A DNA stretch of 64,000 nt, taken from contig NZ_PZKN01000011.1 in the NCBI RefSeq assembly GCF_003046795.1, positions 51,676 through 115,675 of the forward strand. The letters run 5' to 3'. This document shows positions 55,904 to 64,000 of the stretch, one piece after another. Under the pieces are notes generated by a model. The model worked only from the letters and a program-made list of their open reading frames with translations. It was not told where the DNA came from and did not search any database. Numbering within the stretch: position 1 is the first letter of the stretch; each line of letters starts with the position of its first letter. Both the position numbers and the translations under genes were made by a program. The stretch comes from Desulfonatronum sp. SC1 (GTDB lineage: Bacteria; Desulfobacterota; Desulfovibrionia; Desulfovibrionales; Desulfonatronaceae).

Positions 55904-57490
55904 ATGACCTCGCAAGACCTTCGGGATCTGTTCGTCAAAACCTCCGCCCAGCCGGATTCCCGGACAACCGTCGCTATGCCCGACCCCAACCGCGGCACCG
56001 GGCGCCACCTGCCCCCGTGCATTATCGTCGTGTTCGGCGCATCCGGCGACCTGGCCATGCGCAAGCTTTTTCCAGCGTTGTACCACCTCTACAGCGGAGG
56101 GCACCTTCCTGAACATTTCGCCATTGTCGGTTGCAGCCGGACCGAATTCGACGATTCCGGATTTCGCGACCATGTCCGAGATTCCCTGCCGTCCTCGGAC
56201 AACGGCGACCAGGACCACCGCGACGCCTTTCTCCGCTCCGCCTGCTACCAGCAACTGAAATATGACAATTCGGACGACTACATGGCCCTGAGTCGCCGTC
56301 TCGAATCCGTCGGAGCGTTCTTCGGCACCCAGGGCAACACGCTATTCTACCTAGCCGTTCCTCCACAGCTCTACCCGGAGATATCCACCCGGCTCGGTCA
56401 GAGCGGCTTGGCTCAGGAAAAAGACAGGACCCGTGAATGGTCCAGAGTGGTTCTGGAAAAGCCCTTTGGCCACGACCTGGAATCGGCCAAAACGCTCAGC
56501 GATGTGCTGCACCGACATTTCGATGAGCACCAGATCTTTCGCATCGATCACTACTTGGCCAAGGAAACCGTGCAAAACGTGCTCATGTTTCGCTTTGCCA
56601 ACACCATTTTCGAGCCGCTCTGGAACCGCAACTACATCGACTACGTGGGCATCACCGCGGCGGAAACCCTGGGCGTGGAGAAACGGGCCGGATACTACGA
56701 GCAGGCCGGGGTGCTCCGGGACATGTTTCAGAACCACATGATGCAACTGCTTTCCCTGGTGGCCATGGAACCACCGGCCCGGTTCCAGGACGAGCCGGTA
56801 CGCGACGACAAGACCAAGGTTTTTCGCTCGCTAAGGCCTTTTGAACTCCAGGGCAAGTTCAGCGACTTGGTCCTGGGCCAGTACGCCGCTGGCCGGATCG
56901 GTGACCAGAACGTACCCGGGTACCGGGACGAGGAGAACGTCGCACCGGACTCCCTCACCCCCACATACGCCTTGCTACGTTCCTACATCGACAACTGGCG
57001 CTGGCAGGGCGTGCCGTTTTATATTTGCTCCGGCAAACGCCTGACCAAGAAGTTGACCCGGGTCATCATCCAATTCAAGGACGTCCCCCACGCCATGTTC
57101 CGGCATATTCTCGGCGAACGGATTTCCTCCAACCGTCTGATCCTGGGCATCCAGCCGGACGAAGTGATCAACCTGACCTTCCAGGCCAAGATTCCAGGAA
57201 TGAACAACATCCTGCGCACCGTGACCATGAATTTTGACTACAACCAGGAAGGCAAGACGGTCATCAAGGACGCCTATGAAAAAGTGCTCATGGACTGCCT
57301 GCTGGGCGACCAAATGCTGTTCTGGCGTCAGGACGCGGTCCGGCTCTGCTGGGCCTACCTCACCCCGATCCTGGAACTGTGCGAATCCTGCGGAGACCGG
57401 GCCAAGCATCTCAACTTCTATCCCGCCGGAGGCTGGGGGCCGGAAGCCGCCGCCACGCTGTACCCTGATTACCTCAAGGACCACGCATGA
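55904..57490 (+). CDS. zwf: Glucose-6-phosphate 1-dehydrogenase
   Basis: 528 aa. NAD(P)-binding FGASGDLAMRKLFPALY, active site RIDHYLAKETVQN and a conserved C-terminal half. It oxidises glucose-6-phosphate to the lactone and supplies NADPH. The ~35-aa N-terminal extension is not conserved; GTG/ATG further in is possible. No pgl or gnd follows in the window. Confidence 0.95.
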   Translation: MTSQDLRDLFVKTSAQPDSRTTVAMPDPNRGTGRHLPPCIIVVFGASGDLAMRKLFPALYHLYSGGHLPEHFAIVGCSRTEFDDSGFRDHVRDSLPSSDNGDQDHRDAFLRSACYQQLKYDNSDDYMALSRRLESVGAFFGTQGNTLFYLAVPPQLYPEISTRLGQSGLAQEKDRTREWSRVVLEKPFGHDLESAKTLSDVLHRHFDEHQIFRIDHYLAKETVQNVLMFRFANTIFEPLWNRNYIDYVGITAAETLGVEKRAGYYEQAGVLRDMFQNHMMQLLSLVAMEPPARFQDEPVRDDKTKVFRSLRPFELQGKFSDLVLGQYAAGRIGDQNVPGYRDEENVAPDSLTPTYALLRSYIDNWRWQGVPFYICSGKRLTKKLTRVIIQFKDVPHAMFRHILGERISSNRLILGIQPDEVINLTFQAKIPGMNNILRTVTMNFDYNQEGKTVIKDAYEKVLMDCLLGDQMLFWRQDAVRLCWAYLTPILELCESCGDRAKHLNFYPAGGWGPEAAATLYPDYLKDHA

Positions 57491-57508
57491 CAGCAGTTTC
57501 AGGAATAA

Positions 57509-59089
57509 TTATCCCAAGCCGTCTTCTTCCGCTTTCCACTCGCTCACATTGCGCTTCTGCGTGTCAAAGTTGATCCCCAGCAAGATGATCTGTTTGCCCA
57601 GGCCTCGATAGGCCTGGGCGTAGCCCTTGTCCTTGATCTGGGCCAGGGCCTCGTCCGCGCTCTGGTTGCACTTGAACTCGATGATGTAGATCCGCTCCCC
57701 TACGTGCATCACCAGATCGATCCGCCCGTCGCAGGTCAGCACTTCGCTGCGGGCGTCCACGCCTGAAGCGCTGACCATCAGGTAGAACACTGTGTGGAAA
57801 TAGGATTCGTCGCGGTTGGTTTCCAGGGTATAGGCGAGATCCTTAAAGATGGCCGCGACCGTGTCCATGAAGGCGGTCAGGTCGTCGGCAAGCAGATGCT
57901 CCGCCAGCAGGACGAACCTGGACTGATCGCGGAGGTTCTGGGCGTAGGTGTGGAGCAGTTTCTCCAAAAAGGCGGATTTCACTTCCTGGTTGGGGTAGTC
58001 AAAAGTGTACAGCCGACCGGAAATATCCTTGATGGTCACGTAGCCGGTCTGGAACAGCAGGGCCTCGGGCTGGAGGTTTTCCAAATCGTAGGTGCTGAAC
58101 ATGCTCACCGTGGCCTGCATGTTCTCGATTTCCGGCAGGTACCAGTTCTTCTCCCGGAGCAGGTTAATCAGGAATGTGGGCGTCCCGGTCTCGAACCAGT
58201 AGTTGCGGAAAGCCTGTTCTTGAAGGGAACTCAGGACGGAAAAAGGGTTGTAGACCCGGACATCCTTTTCGGAAAAACGGTATCCGTTGTACATCAACCG
58301 CAGCTTGTCCAAGACCTCCTGAGATGTCTGGTCGGTCTCCCGGGCGAAATGGGCCACGTACTCCACGAAGCTGGCTTCCAGTTCCTCCTGGGTGTATCCG
58401 AGCATCTCCGCGTAATGGCGACTCATGGTCAGGTCCGTGAGGTTGTTCAATTCCGAAAAAATGGACACCCGGCTGAATTTGGAGACCCCGGTGATGAACA
58501 CGAAGCGCAGCGCGTCGGCCACGTTGCTTTCTTTGATCACCCCGAAAAACTGTTTCAGCTTGTCACGGTTGCCCTTGGCAATGTTTAGTTCCTTCTCGCC
58601 CTTGCCCAGGTGATCAATGAGCGGCTTGTCGTATTCGTCGACAAGGATCACGACTTTCTGGCCGGTCTTTTGATGCAGGGCGATGATCAGTTCCATGAAC
58701 CGCCCTTTAAGCATCGTTGTCTGAATCGGTATGTCGTTGGCCCGTGCGACCAGGCCGATGTGCTCGTGCAGGCTGGCCGTCAATATGTCCGGGGTCTCGT
58801 GGCTGATTCCATTGAAATCCAAGAGGACCACCGGATGCTCCCGCCAGTCCCATTCCCCGTGTTCCGCGATCCACAGCCCCTCGAACAGCTCCCGCCGACC
58901 CTCGAACAGGCAGCGCAGCGTGGACACGGTCAGGGACTTGCCGAAGCGTCGAGGCCGGGACAAGAAATAATACTTGCCTTGATCCACCATCCTGTAGATA
59001 TGGCTGGTCTTGTCCACATAAAGCTGTTCATTCTGACGAATGCTCTCAAAGGACGAGTCGCCGACGGGCAGGTTGGGCAGTCTGGGCAT
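57509..59089 (-). CDS. AAA-ATPase-like / PD-(D/E)XK protein (DUF1703 type)
   Basis: 526 aa from ATG 59089 (AGGAG four bases upstream). The N-terminal part has VGDSSFESIRQNEQLYVDKT and the ATPase motifs RPRRFGKS and VVILVDEYDKP; the C-terminal part holds a PD-(D/E)XK-like core DGRIDLVMH ... IYIIEFK. This is a widespread, often multi-copy family of accessory genes with unproven function. It begins the accessory segment that continues to the window end. Confidence 0.85.
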   Translation of the reverse strand: MPRLPNLPVGDSSFESIRQNEQLYVDKTSHIYRMVDQGKYYFLSRPRRFGKSLTVSTLRCLFEGRRELFEGLWIAEHGEWDWREHPVVLLDFNGISHETPDILTASLHEHIGLVARANDIPIQTTMLKGRFMELIIALHQKTGQKVVILVDEYDKPLIDHLGKGEKELNIAKGNRDKLKQFFGVIKESNVADALRFVFITGVSKFSRVSIFSELNNLTDLTMSRHYAEMLGYTQEELEASFVEYVAHFARETDQTSQEVLDKLRLMYNGYRFSEKDVRVYNPFSVLSSLQEQAFRNYWFETGTPTFLINLLREKNWYLPEIENMQATVSMFSTYDLENLQPEALLFQTGYVTIKDISGRLYTFDYPNQEVKSAFLEKLLHTYAQNLRDQSRFVLLAEHLLADDLTAFMDTVAAIFKDLAYTLETNRDESYFHTVFYLMVSASGVDARSEVLTCDGRIDLVMHVGERIYIIEFKCNQSADEALAQIKDKGYAQAYRGLGKQIILLGINFDTQKRNVSEWKAEEDGLG

Positions 59090-59362
59090 GGGGCTCCTGG
59101 TCCGGACCTGTTTGAAATGTTCGAAAGACTGGTTCCTTCTGTTTGCGGCCAATCCTAAATCGCCTGCTTCTGGGGAATTTCATTAGAATACCTCAAGTTC
59201 GGTGCCTAGCCTGGGTCAATATTTTGGAATAGGCGGGCATAGAGTCGACCTTTGATTTCCTGCATCGTATGGCGCGCTCTCGCCTCTGCTATCAGTTCCG
59301 CAGTGCGCTTTTGAGTTTACTCGCATCGCTTGATGGCAGGGCTGCTAGCTTTTCTTTAAGAG

Positions 59363-60724
59363 TTAAGTAGCATTCAGCGATTCAAGGCATGCCAAAGACT
59401 CACGGTCCCATTGTGAAATCGGCGCATTATCTTCATCGCGGCAGAGCGGGACATTCCCACCAAGATGAGGCAGCACCGGTGTATAGTATTCTGTATCCGG
59501 TGCGATATGACTGGCATACCCCGCGAGTTTGTTGACGGCGTAACACAGCAATTCAGGATCAGCCGGTGGATCGTCCATTGGATCGTCCGGACGAGATGAT
59601 TCATCGGACATAAGGAATTGGCCATAACCAGCCGTCAGCTCTCTTGCTTTTTCCCAAGAATAAGCCTGCCTTGCTTCAACCGGCTCAAACCCGAGAGTTT
59701 TGCCGACATCCTCAATCAGTTCCGGAATGGACCATCGATGAAAGGATATGGCTCCTATTGCCTGACCGGGCAGTACGAAATGTTGTCGCGCATCACTACT
59801 ACCCGAGTTGTCAGGCATGGAGCGAATAAACGCTGCCAGATCGACGTTGCAAGCCTCGGCTATCTGGACCGTTGACGTGAGAGCTTCGGGAAAATTCTGA
59901 AACAGCAACGCCGCTTCATCGTCTGATCGGTAATGGAAAGGGTAACGTCCACGGCTGTAATGATGGATGTTGTTGAGGCTTATTCCCGAATTGATGCACC
60001 ACAGGATGTCGTAAATCAGGGACTCCTCTTCGTCCGGGTAACGACAGGACATGGTGGCGACAAGTGGAAGTCGTGTGGCCGTGGCCAACTCAACGGTTGC
60101 GGCGTTGATTTCGGGTGAGTCTGGAATTTCGCTGGGCTCTATCCCTAGATAGAAACTGTCTGGGAAGGTTCCCTTGAGGAAACCGGCGATGTCAATGGCG
60201 GCGTCGGTGCCTTTATTGGCGAGGCAGGCGGAGACAGGGCCGTTACGAGAAGGGGAAATGGCGATCAAGCCCTCTTGGTATCTGGATAAGAGTTCTTTAT
60301 CCACCCTTGGCCGGCAGAAGTATCCTTCCATGTGGGCTAATGAAACCAAGGCAATAAGGTTTTGGAATCCAACGACGTCCTTTGCAAGCAAAATGAGCTG
60401 GTGTCCTGGCTTGGCCTTGAAGGAACGGGGCTTATGGAGCCTGCTTTCGGGGGCTACATGAATTCTGCAGCCAATGATCGGCTTGATGCCGTATTCCTGC
60501 GCTGCCTTGAAGAAATGAATCGCGCCGTAAAGGTTGCCCACATCCGTGAGGGCCAAGGACGATTGACCGTCGGCGGCCGCTCTGGCGCACAGATCCCTAA
60601 CTCGATTCAGGCTCCCGTTCAGGCCGTACTCACTCTGGCAATCCAAGTAGATGAACTTGTTTTCGGTTACGTTTGGCAACCCAAAAAGCTGATTCAATGA
60701 ATCCACGGTTTCGGCATCCAGCAT
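59363..60724 (-). CDS. Truncated DnaE/PHP-like protein
   Basis: 453 aa from ATG 60724, nine bases behind GGGAGG and 4 nt after the upstream stop. Residues 24-92 (YLDCQSEYGLNGSLNRVRD ... ALTDVGNLYGAIHFFKAA ... GIKPIIGC) are the PHP domain of DNA polymerase III alpha; metal-binding His of HxH and TDHGN are replaced (LDCQ, TDVGN). The C-terminal part (YASHIAPDTEYYTPVLPHL; LCRDEDNAPISQWDRESL) matches the stretch just before the DnaE polymerase core, where the protein stops. It is either an evolved stand-alone form or a remnant. Last gene of a coupled operon. Confidence 0.7.
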   Translation of the reverse strand: MLDAETVDSLNQLFGLPNVTENKFIYLDCQSEYGLNGSLNRVRDLCARAAADGQSSLALTDVGNLYGAIHFFKAAQEYGIKPIIGCRIHVAPESRLHKPRSFKAKPGHQLILLAKDVVGFQNLIALVSLAHMEGYFCRPRVDKELLSRYQEGLIAISPSRNGPVSACLANKGTDAAIDIAGFLKGTFPDSFYLGIEPSEIPDSPEINAATVELATATRLPLVATMSCRYPDEEESLIYDILWCINSGISLNNIHHYSRGRYPFHYRSDDEAALLFQNFPEALTSTVQIAEACNVDLAAFIRSMPDNSGSSDARQHFVLPGQAIGAISFHRWSIPELIEDVGKTLGFEPVEARQAYSWEKARELTAGYGQFLMSDESSRPDDPMDDPPADPELLCYAVNKLAGYASHIAPDTEYYTPVLPHLGGNVPLCRDEDNAPISQWDRESLACLESLNAT

Positions 60725-60728
60725 TTGA

Positions 60729-61976
60729 TCAGGCCTCCCACCATTGCCCATCCGCATGGGGTTCGACATTTGGAAACAAGCCTGCATACTGATCCGGGGC
60801 AAAGCTGTGAATCGGAACAACTTTGCGCGGGGACAAAGCGTTGGCGAAAGCCTTCAACTCGGAAGGTCCGGCATGGCCCGAGGTATGGATGCTTTGCTTG
60901 GCAATATCCCTCGACTCAAGCCAGGATTTAACGCGATCGTAAAGCCCTCGCTCCCAGTATCCTTCCCACTGGGAGTAAATATACGCCGCGCCGGAGAGAC
61001 ATTCCGCCCTGTCGAGATCGCCCATGAACAATGGCCGAAATAGCAGAGTGTACTCGCTCGGTGCCGCCTGAAGGTGCTGTCCATAGATTCGGTTCGCGGA
61101 ATGATGCTTGAGCTGGTCGAACCAAGCGTTCGTTTTGATCTGAATCCTTTGAGGCTGTGGAACGAAGAGAGCGACATTTTGCCAATTTGACTGTGGAATG
61201 TTCGGGTTCCCCGTAGCCTCCAGAATCGCGGCGGTATATAGGTCCATGACCATCTTTCTGCCAGTGCGTTTTGTCGCTCGCAGGATCGACACGATGCGAT
61301 CAATATTCTGACCCGAGGCGTGAACCATGGCCAGCCCTTTGGTCGCGGAGAACACCTGGACAAGCTGCTCTTCAATCTCCGCTTCCGTTGGAAAGCGCCC
61401 TGCTTCATCCAAGCGTCCCAGGGACGAACCTTCCAGCAACAGGACGTCGACATCTTTTGGTGGACGGGAAAGGAGATTGTTGAAAAGCTTGGCCTTTCTG
61501 CCATGACCGCGAAAGTCGCCGCTGTAGAAAAGTCGTTTGCCGCCCGCCTCGATCAACAAGGCATAGGAGTCGTAGGCGGAGTGGTCCACAAGATACGGGG
61601 TTACGCGAAACGGACCGGTCTCCATGGCAGTCCATGCATCATAGTCCCTACCTGCCGGAAGGTCAGGCCAGTTGTCGGGCAGAAATGGTTTGGCCGCGGC
61701 AAGAATGCGCCGTGCGGCAGGCCCCATGTGTACGGGAATCTCGGGCGATATATGCTTGAGCAATCCAAGATGATCGAGGTGGGGGTGGGAAATGAAAATC
61801 CCCAGCAATGACGGATCACCGTTTGTCAGGCAGGGCACATCGGGCAGATAATCCGGAACATTGTCGTCGGCGTCCAAAGGCAATCCCAGATCGACGATGA
61901 TGCGCTGCCCATCCTGCTCAATTTCCACGCAACTCCCGCCGATCTGGTTGCTACCTCTGTGAATGCAGATGTTCAT
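60729..61976 (-). CDS. Metallo-beta-lactamase/beta-CASP nuclease (RNase J-like)
   Basis: 415 aa; ATG 61976 is best placed five bases after AAGGAG, the ATG one codon earlier is also in frame. Metal motifs HPHLDH (near residue 64-69), DHSAYDSY and YSGDFRGHG; beta-CASP motifs MDLYTAA, SGQNIDRIV and the end HTSGHAGPSELKAF with VVPIHS. These suggest an RNA or DNA nuclease. It is shorter than RNase J and lacks its C-terminal domain. Start overlaps the preceding stop, so it is coupled to the PD-(D/E)XK-like gene. G+C is about 58% in a sampled stretch. Confidence 0.85.
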   Translation of the reverse strand: MNICIHRGSNQIGGSCVEIEQDGQRIIVDLGLPLDADDNVPDYLPDVPCLTNGDPSLLGIFISHPHLDHLGLLKHISPEIPVHMGPAARRILAAAKPFLPDNWPDLPAGRDYDAWTAMETGPFRVTPYLVDHSAYDSYALLIEAGGKRLFYSGDFRGHGRKAKLFNNLLSRPPKDVDVLLLEGSSLGRLDEAGRFPTEAEIEEQLVQVFSATKGLAMVHASGQNIDRIVSILRATKRTGRKMVMDLYTAAILEATGNPNIPQSNWQNVALFVPQPQRIQIKTNAWFDQLKHHSANRIYGQHLQAAPSEYTLLFRPLFMGDLDRAECLSGAAYIYSQWEGYWERGLYDRVKSWLESRDIAKQSIHTSGHAGPSELKAFANALSPRKVVPIHSFAPDQYAGLFPNVEPHADGQWWEA

Positions 61977-62935
61977 CATCTCTCCTTAGGGCGATAGCTT
62001 TGCAATAGTTGCAAAAACGCAGATCGTTTGAGCATGGAAGCTTCATGCATCCCATATCCAGCGAAGGTGGATACAAAAAAGCGAAGATCAAAGTTCTCTG
62101 GGTTCTCGTAAGACTCAGGAACTTCATTCTCGATGATTTCACGTAGTTTTCTGCTGCGAGGGTTGTGGTTTGCAAAAATAAAAATTACCTGCGGCTTTTC
62201 AGCATTTGAACATAAATCAATGGTAAGCTCATTTTTGCTTTTGTTGAATTTCATTAACTGCAATTCATCAAGAATCCTAAACTGATCTGCCATCATTGCT
62301 AAAGATTCACTATAGGCATTCTTGCTGGAAATAAATTCTTCAATCTTTTTAAGATGTTCAGTTAGCCCTGACTTGCCACTTAATGCTTCATCTCCATATT
62401 TCACTTCAATAAAGACAGGTCTGCATCTTGCTGCTTTTGAACGATCCGAAGAAAGCCATTGAATGGCGAGCATGTCGAATCTTGATTTAATTTCAGATAC
62501 GGCAAATTCGATGTCAGTGATGAAATATTCCGTTCCATTCGAAATTGGAGAAGAATTATTTTCTCGAGCTATTACTTGTTGAAATTCCCTTTCGTATTTA
62601 TTTTTTTTTGAAAAATACGTATCCATGATCTCTTTCAAGAGAGGTAGTACTCCTATAAAATTTTGCGTGTCTTTTTTGGATGCCAATATCTCTGGAAAAT
62701 GTGGGATTGAAATACCTGTTTTATTGTATTCTTTGTCAAATGATATTATAAAATGTTTTTTTAATTTATTCTCTTTAACTTTCGCAATGCTACCTCCTCT
62801 GTAATAAATGTTGAAATATCCATTTCTAATTGCAAACATTAGTGTGTCATCGTTCCTCAGCCTTTCAATGATAGGATGAAGAATACCGTCTTCATTGATC
62901 ATTTCATGATAAAAAGAATCGCTGATGGTTCTCAT
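61976..62935 (-). CDS. Predicted PD-(D/E)XK-fold nuclease-like protein
   Basis: 319 aa, AAGGAG eight bases before the ATG. A central motif set E115/E117, D154 (KSRFDMLAI) and E177-x-K179 (PVFIEVKYG) is typical of PD-(D/E)XK nucleases; the rest is unrecognised. It is first in the three-gene operon and its stop TGA overlaps the ATG of the beta-CASP gene. Very A+T-rich: sampled 60-nt blocks have 27-28% G+C against about 58% in the next gene, suggesting recent transfer. Confidence 0.65.
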   Translation of the reverse strand: MRTISDSFYHEMINEDGILHPIIERLRNDDTLMFAIRNGYFNIYYRGGSIAKVKENKLKKHFIISFDKEYNKTGISIPHFPEILASKKDTQNFIGVLPLLKEIMDTYFSKKNKYEREFQQVIARENNSSPISNGTEYFITDIEFAVSEIKSRFDMLAIQWLSSDRSKAARCRPVFIEVKYGDEALSGKSGLTEHLKKIEEFISSKNAYSESLAMMADQFRILDELQLMKFNKSKNELTIDLCSNAEKPQVIFIFANHNPRSRKLREIIENEVPESYENPENFDLRFFVSTFAGYGMHEASMLKRSAFLQLLQSYRPKER

Positions 62936-63034
62936 TTGCTCTACTCCTTTGTTTGATGTTGTCTGGTAAGCAATATTAAATAAGGTCTTGCAACTCTACA
63001 GGAATGACATCTGCTTCCTTATAGTTGTGATGTT

Positions 63035-64000
63035 ACTGCAAAAAGTCCGGACAGACATTCAATTTAACATAAAAATTTACTTGCATTATATACTATAGTG
63101 GTGATATACAAATTGAAAAAACGAGGTCACTGCTGTGTTGCGATACAAGAATAGGAACAGGATAAGCCTTATAGACGATACATTTTTGCTTCCAGGTAAA
63201 CAGTCAAGTGCTATCAAGAAGACTGTTTATTATACGTTTAGGCAAGAAATATTGCCACATCTTCCAGTCGCTATGTTTAAAAAACATTTCTCAGTCGACA
63301 CTGGGAGGCCTACTAAAGATATCCAGTCCATGCTTGGATTGTTTATCATCCAAGCCCTCATGGACTTCACCGATGACGAAGCCGTCGAGGCTTACTGCTT
63401 CTACGATACCGTTCGGTATGCCCTCGATCTGCCCAGAGACGCCTATCTTTCGCAACGCACCTACTACTCTTACAGAGCCAAGTTGCTCGGTGAGGGCCAC
63501 ATGGTTTTCGAGCAGGTCCTGGAGCGAATCAGTGAAAGGCTCAAACTTGAACACGGCATCCAGCGAAAGGACTCAACCCTTGTAGGCACGCACTTGAAGC
63601 AGATGTCCAGGCTGGAACTTTTTCGAACCACGATTCAATTATTCTACAAAGAACTGAACAAGTGCCACCCGATCATCTTTTCCCGCCTTCCTGAGAAGAC
63701 CCGGGAAAGATACCTGCCGAAGAAAGACAAAGATACATGGTTTACGGCAGGCAAGCCCAGCCAGTACAAGGAAATCTTGATCGAGGCGGCCAAGGACATC
63801 CTCTTTTTGATCGATCGCTTCGCCGAACATGTCTCGGTCTCAGGCCTGGAATCCTTCCAGTTGCTTCAGCGGTTGGCCAGAGAGCAGATCCAGGTCCAGG
63901 ACGATATCGTCGAGGTGAAACTGGACCAGGAGTTCAGAGGTAGCGCTTTGAACAACCCACACGATCCCGAGGCGCGTTACGACGGCCACAAGGAAAAGGT
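63035..64000 (+). mobile_element. IS1182-like insertion sequence, left part
   Basis: The left terminal repeat ACTGCAAAAAGTCC begins at 63035, 100 bp before the transposase start; the right end is beyond the window. The terminal 13 bp equal the ends of the MITE-like element at 6821-6938. Confidence 0.75.
63135..64000 (+). CDS. IS1182-family transposase, 3' part outside window
   Basis: Open from GTG 63135 (GAGG eight bases upstream) to the edge, 288 residues visible. The N-terminal helical domain (GRPTKDIQSMLGLFIIQ, then DDEAVEAYCFYDTVRYAL) and the first DDE-acidic site QRKDSTLVGTHLKQMSRLEL fit IS1182-type enzymes. The remaining catalytic acidic residues are outside. No stop or frameshift in the visible part, so the copy may be active. 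Confidence 0.85.
   Translation, partial: MLRYKNRNRISLIDDTFLLPGKQSSAIKKTVYYTFRQEILPHLPVAMFKKHFSVDTGRPTKDIQSMLGLFIIQALMDFTDDEAVEAYCFYDTVRYALDLPRDAYLSQRTYYSYRAKLLGEGHMVFEQVLERISERLKLEHGIQRKDSTLVGTHLKQMSRLELFRTTIQLFYKELNKCHPIIFSRLPEKTRERYLPKKDKDTWFTAGKPSQYKEILIEAAKDILFLIDRFAEHVSVSGLESFQLLQRLAREQIQVQDDIVEVKLDQEFRGSALNNPHDPEARYDGHKEK

Noticed and set aside
59153..59362. Continuation of the DnaE polymerase domain
   Set aside because: Read in three minus-strand frames; no polymerase motifs were found.

Overview
The window reads as chromosome of a G+C-rich, motile, anaerobe-like deltaproteobacterium, most likely in the order Desulfovibrionales (inference). Grounds are the ispE - tRNA-Gln - prs - rplY(ctc) - pth - carD-like - rho order, the flhB-flhA-flhF-flhG-fliA-cheY block, RNHCP/RsgA and DUF2905 proteins typical of that group, and many two-component genes. 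There is no rRNA, CRISPR array or prophage. Two tRNA genes are present (Gln-UUG and Val-CAC).

Layout. 1-5.9 kb: one leftward sensory operon (periplasmic binding lipoprotein, histidine kinase with a four-Cys insert, receiver-STAS protein, thioredoxin-like protein, and a GAF protein cut by the window edge). 6-8.4 kb: Ig-like lipoprotein, a 118-bp MITE-like element, and a DegP-type protease. 8.5-16 kb: housekeeping genes (ispE, tRNA-Gln, prs, rplY, pth, carD-like, rho behind a long C-rich leader, M48 protease). 16-18.4 kb: glnK-amtB with a sigma-54 promoter. 18.4-21.7 kb: yajC-secD-secF. 21.9-29.8 kb: ADP-ribosylglycohydrolase-like protein, KamA-type aminomutase facing a glutamine synthetase, cardiolipin synthase, RNHCP-rsgA, VOC protein. 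29.9-33.9 kb: a decayed receiver domain and a very large hybrid kinase carrying repeat-derived in-frame inserts. 34.4-44.4 kb: flagellar assembly and regulation. 44.4-47.3 kb: dus, ispH, cheV. 47.4-51.8 kb: DUF457 protein, a two-gene minimal SUF-like Fe-S system, tRNA-Val, chemoreceptor. 52.3-57.5 kb: xseB-ispA-dxs, DUF2905, zwf. 57.5-64 kb: accessory region with an AAA/PD-(D/E)XK protein, a translationally coupled three-gene operon (PD-(D/E)XK-like nuclease, beta-CASP metallo-beta-lactamase nuclease, truncated DnaE/PHP-like protein), and the left part of an IS1182-like insertion sequence.

Four isoprenoid genes (ispE, ispH, dxs, ispA) lie in the window, so isoprenoids come from the MEP route. 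Nitrogen genes (glnK, amtB, a GS-I enzyme) and an aminomutase could connect to beta-amino-acid osmolytes, but this is inference. The strongest candidate for an undescribed system is the 59.4-62.9 kb operon. It is made of three nucleic-acid-enzyme-like proteins, has a sharp base-composition break inside it, and abuts an IS whose terminal repeat also bounds the MITE at 6.8 kb.
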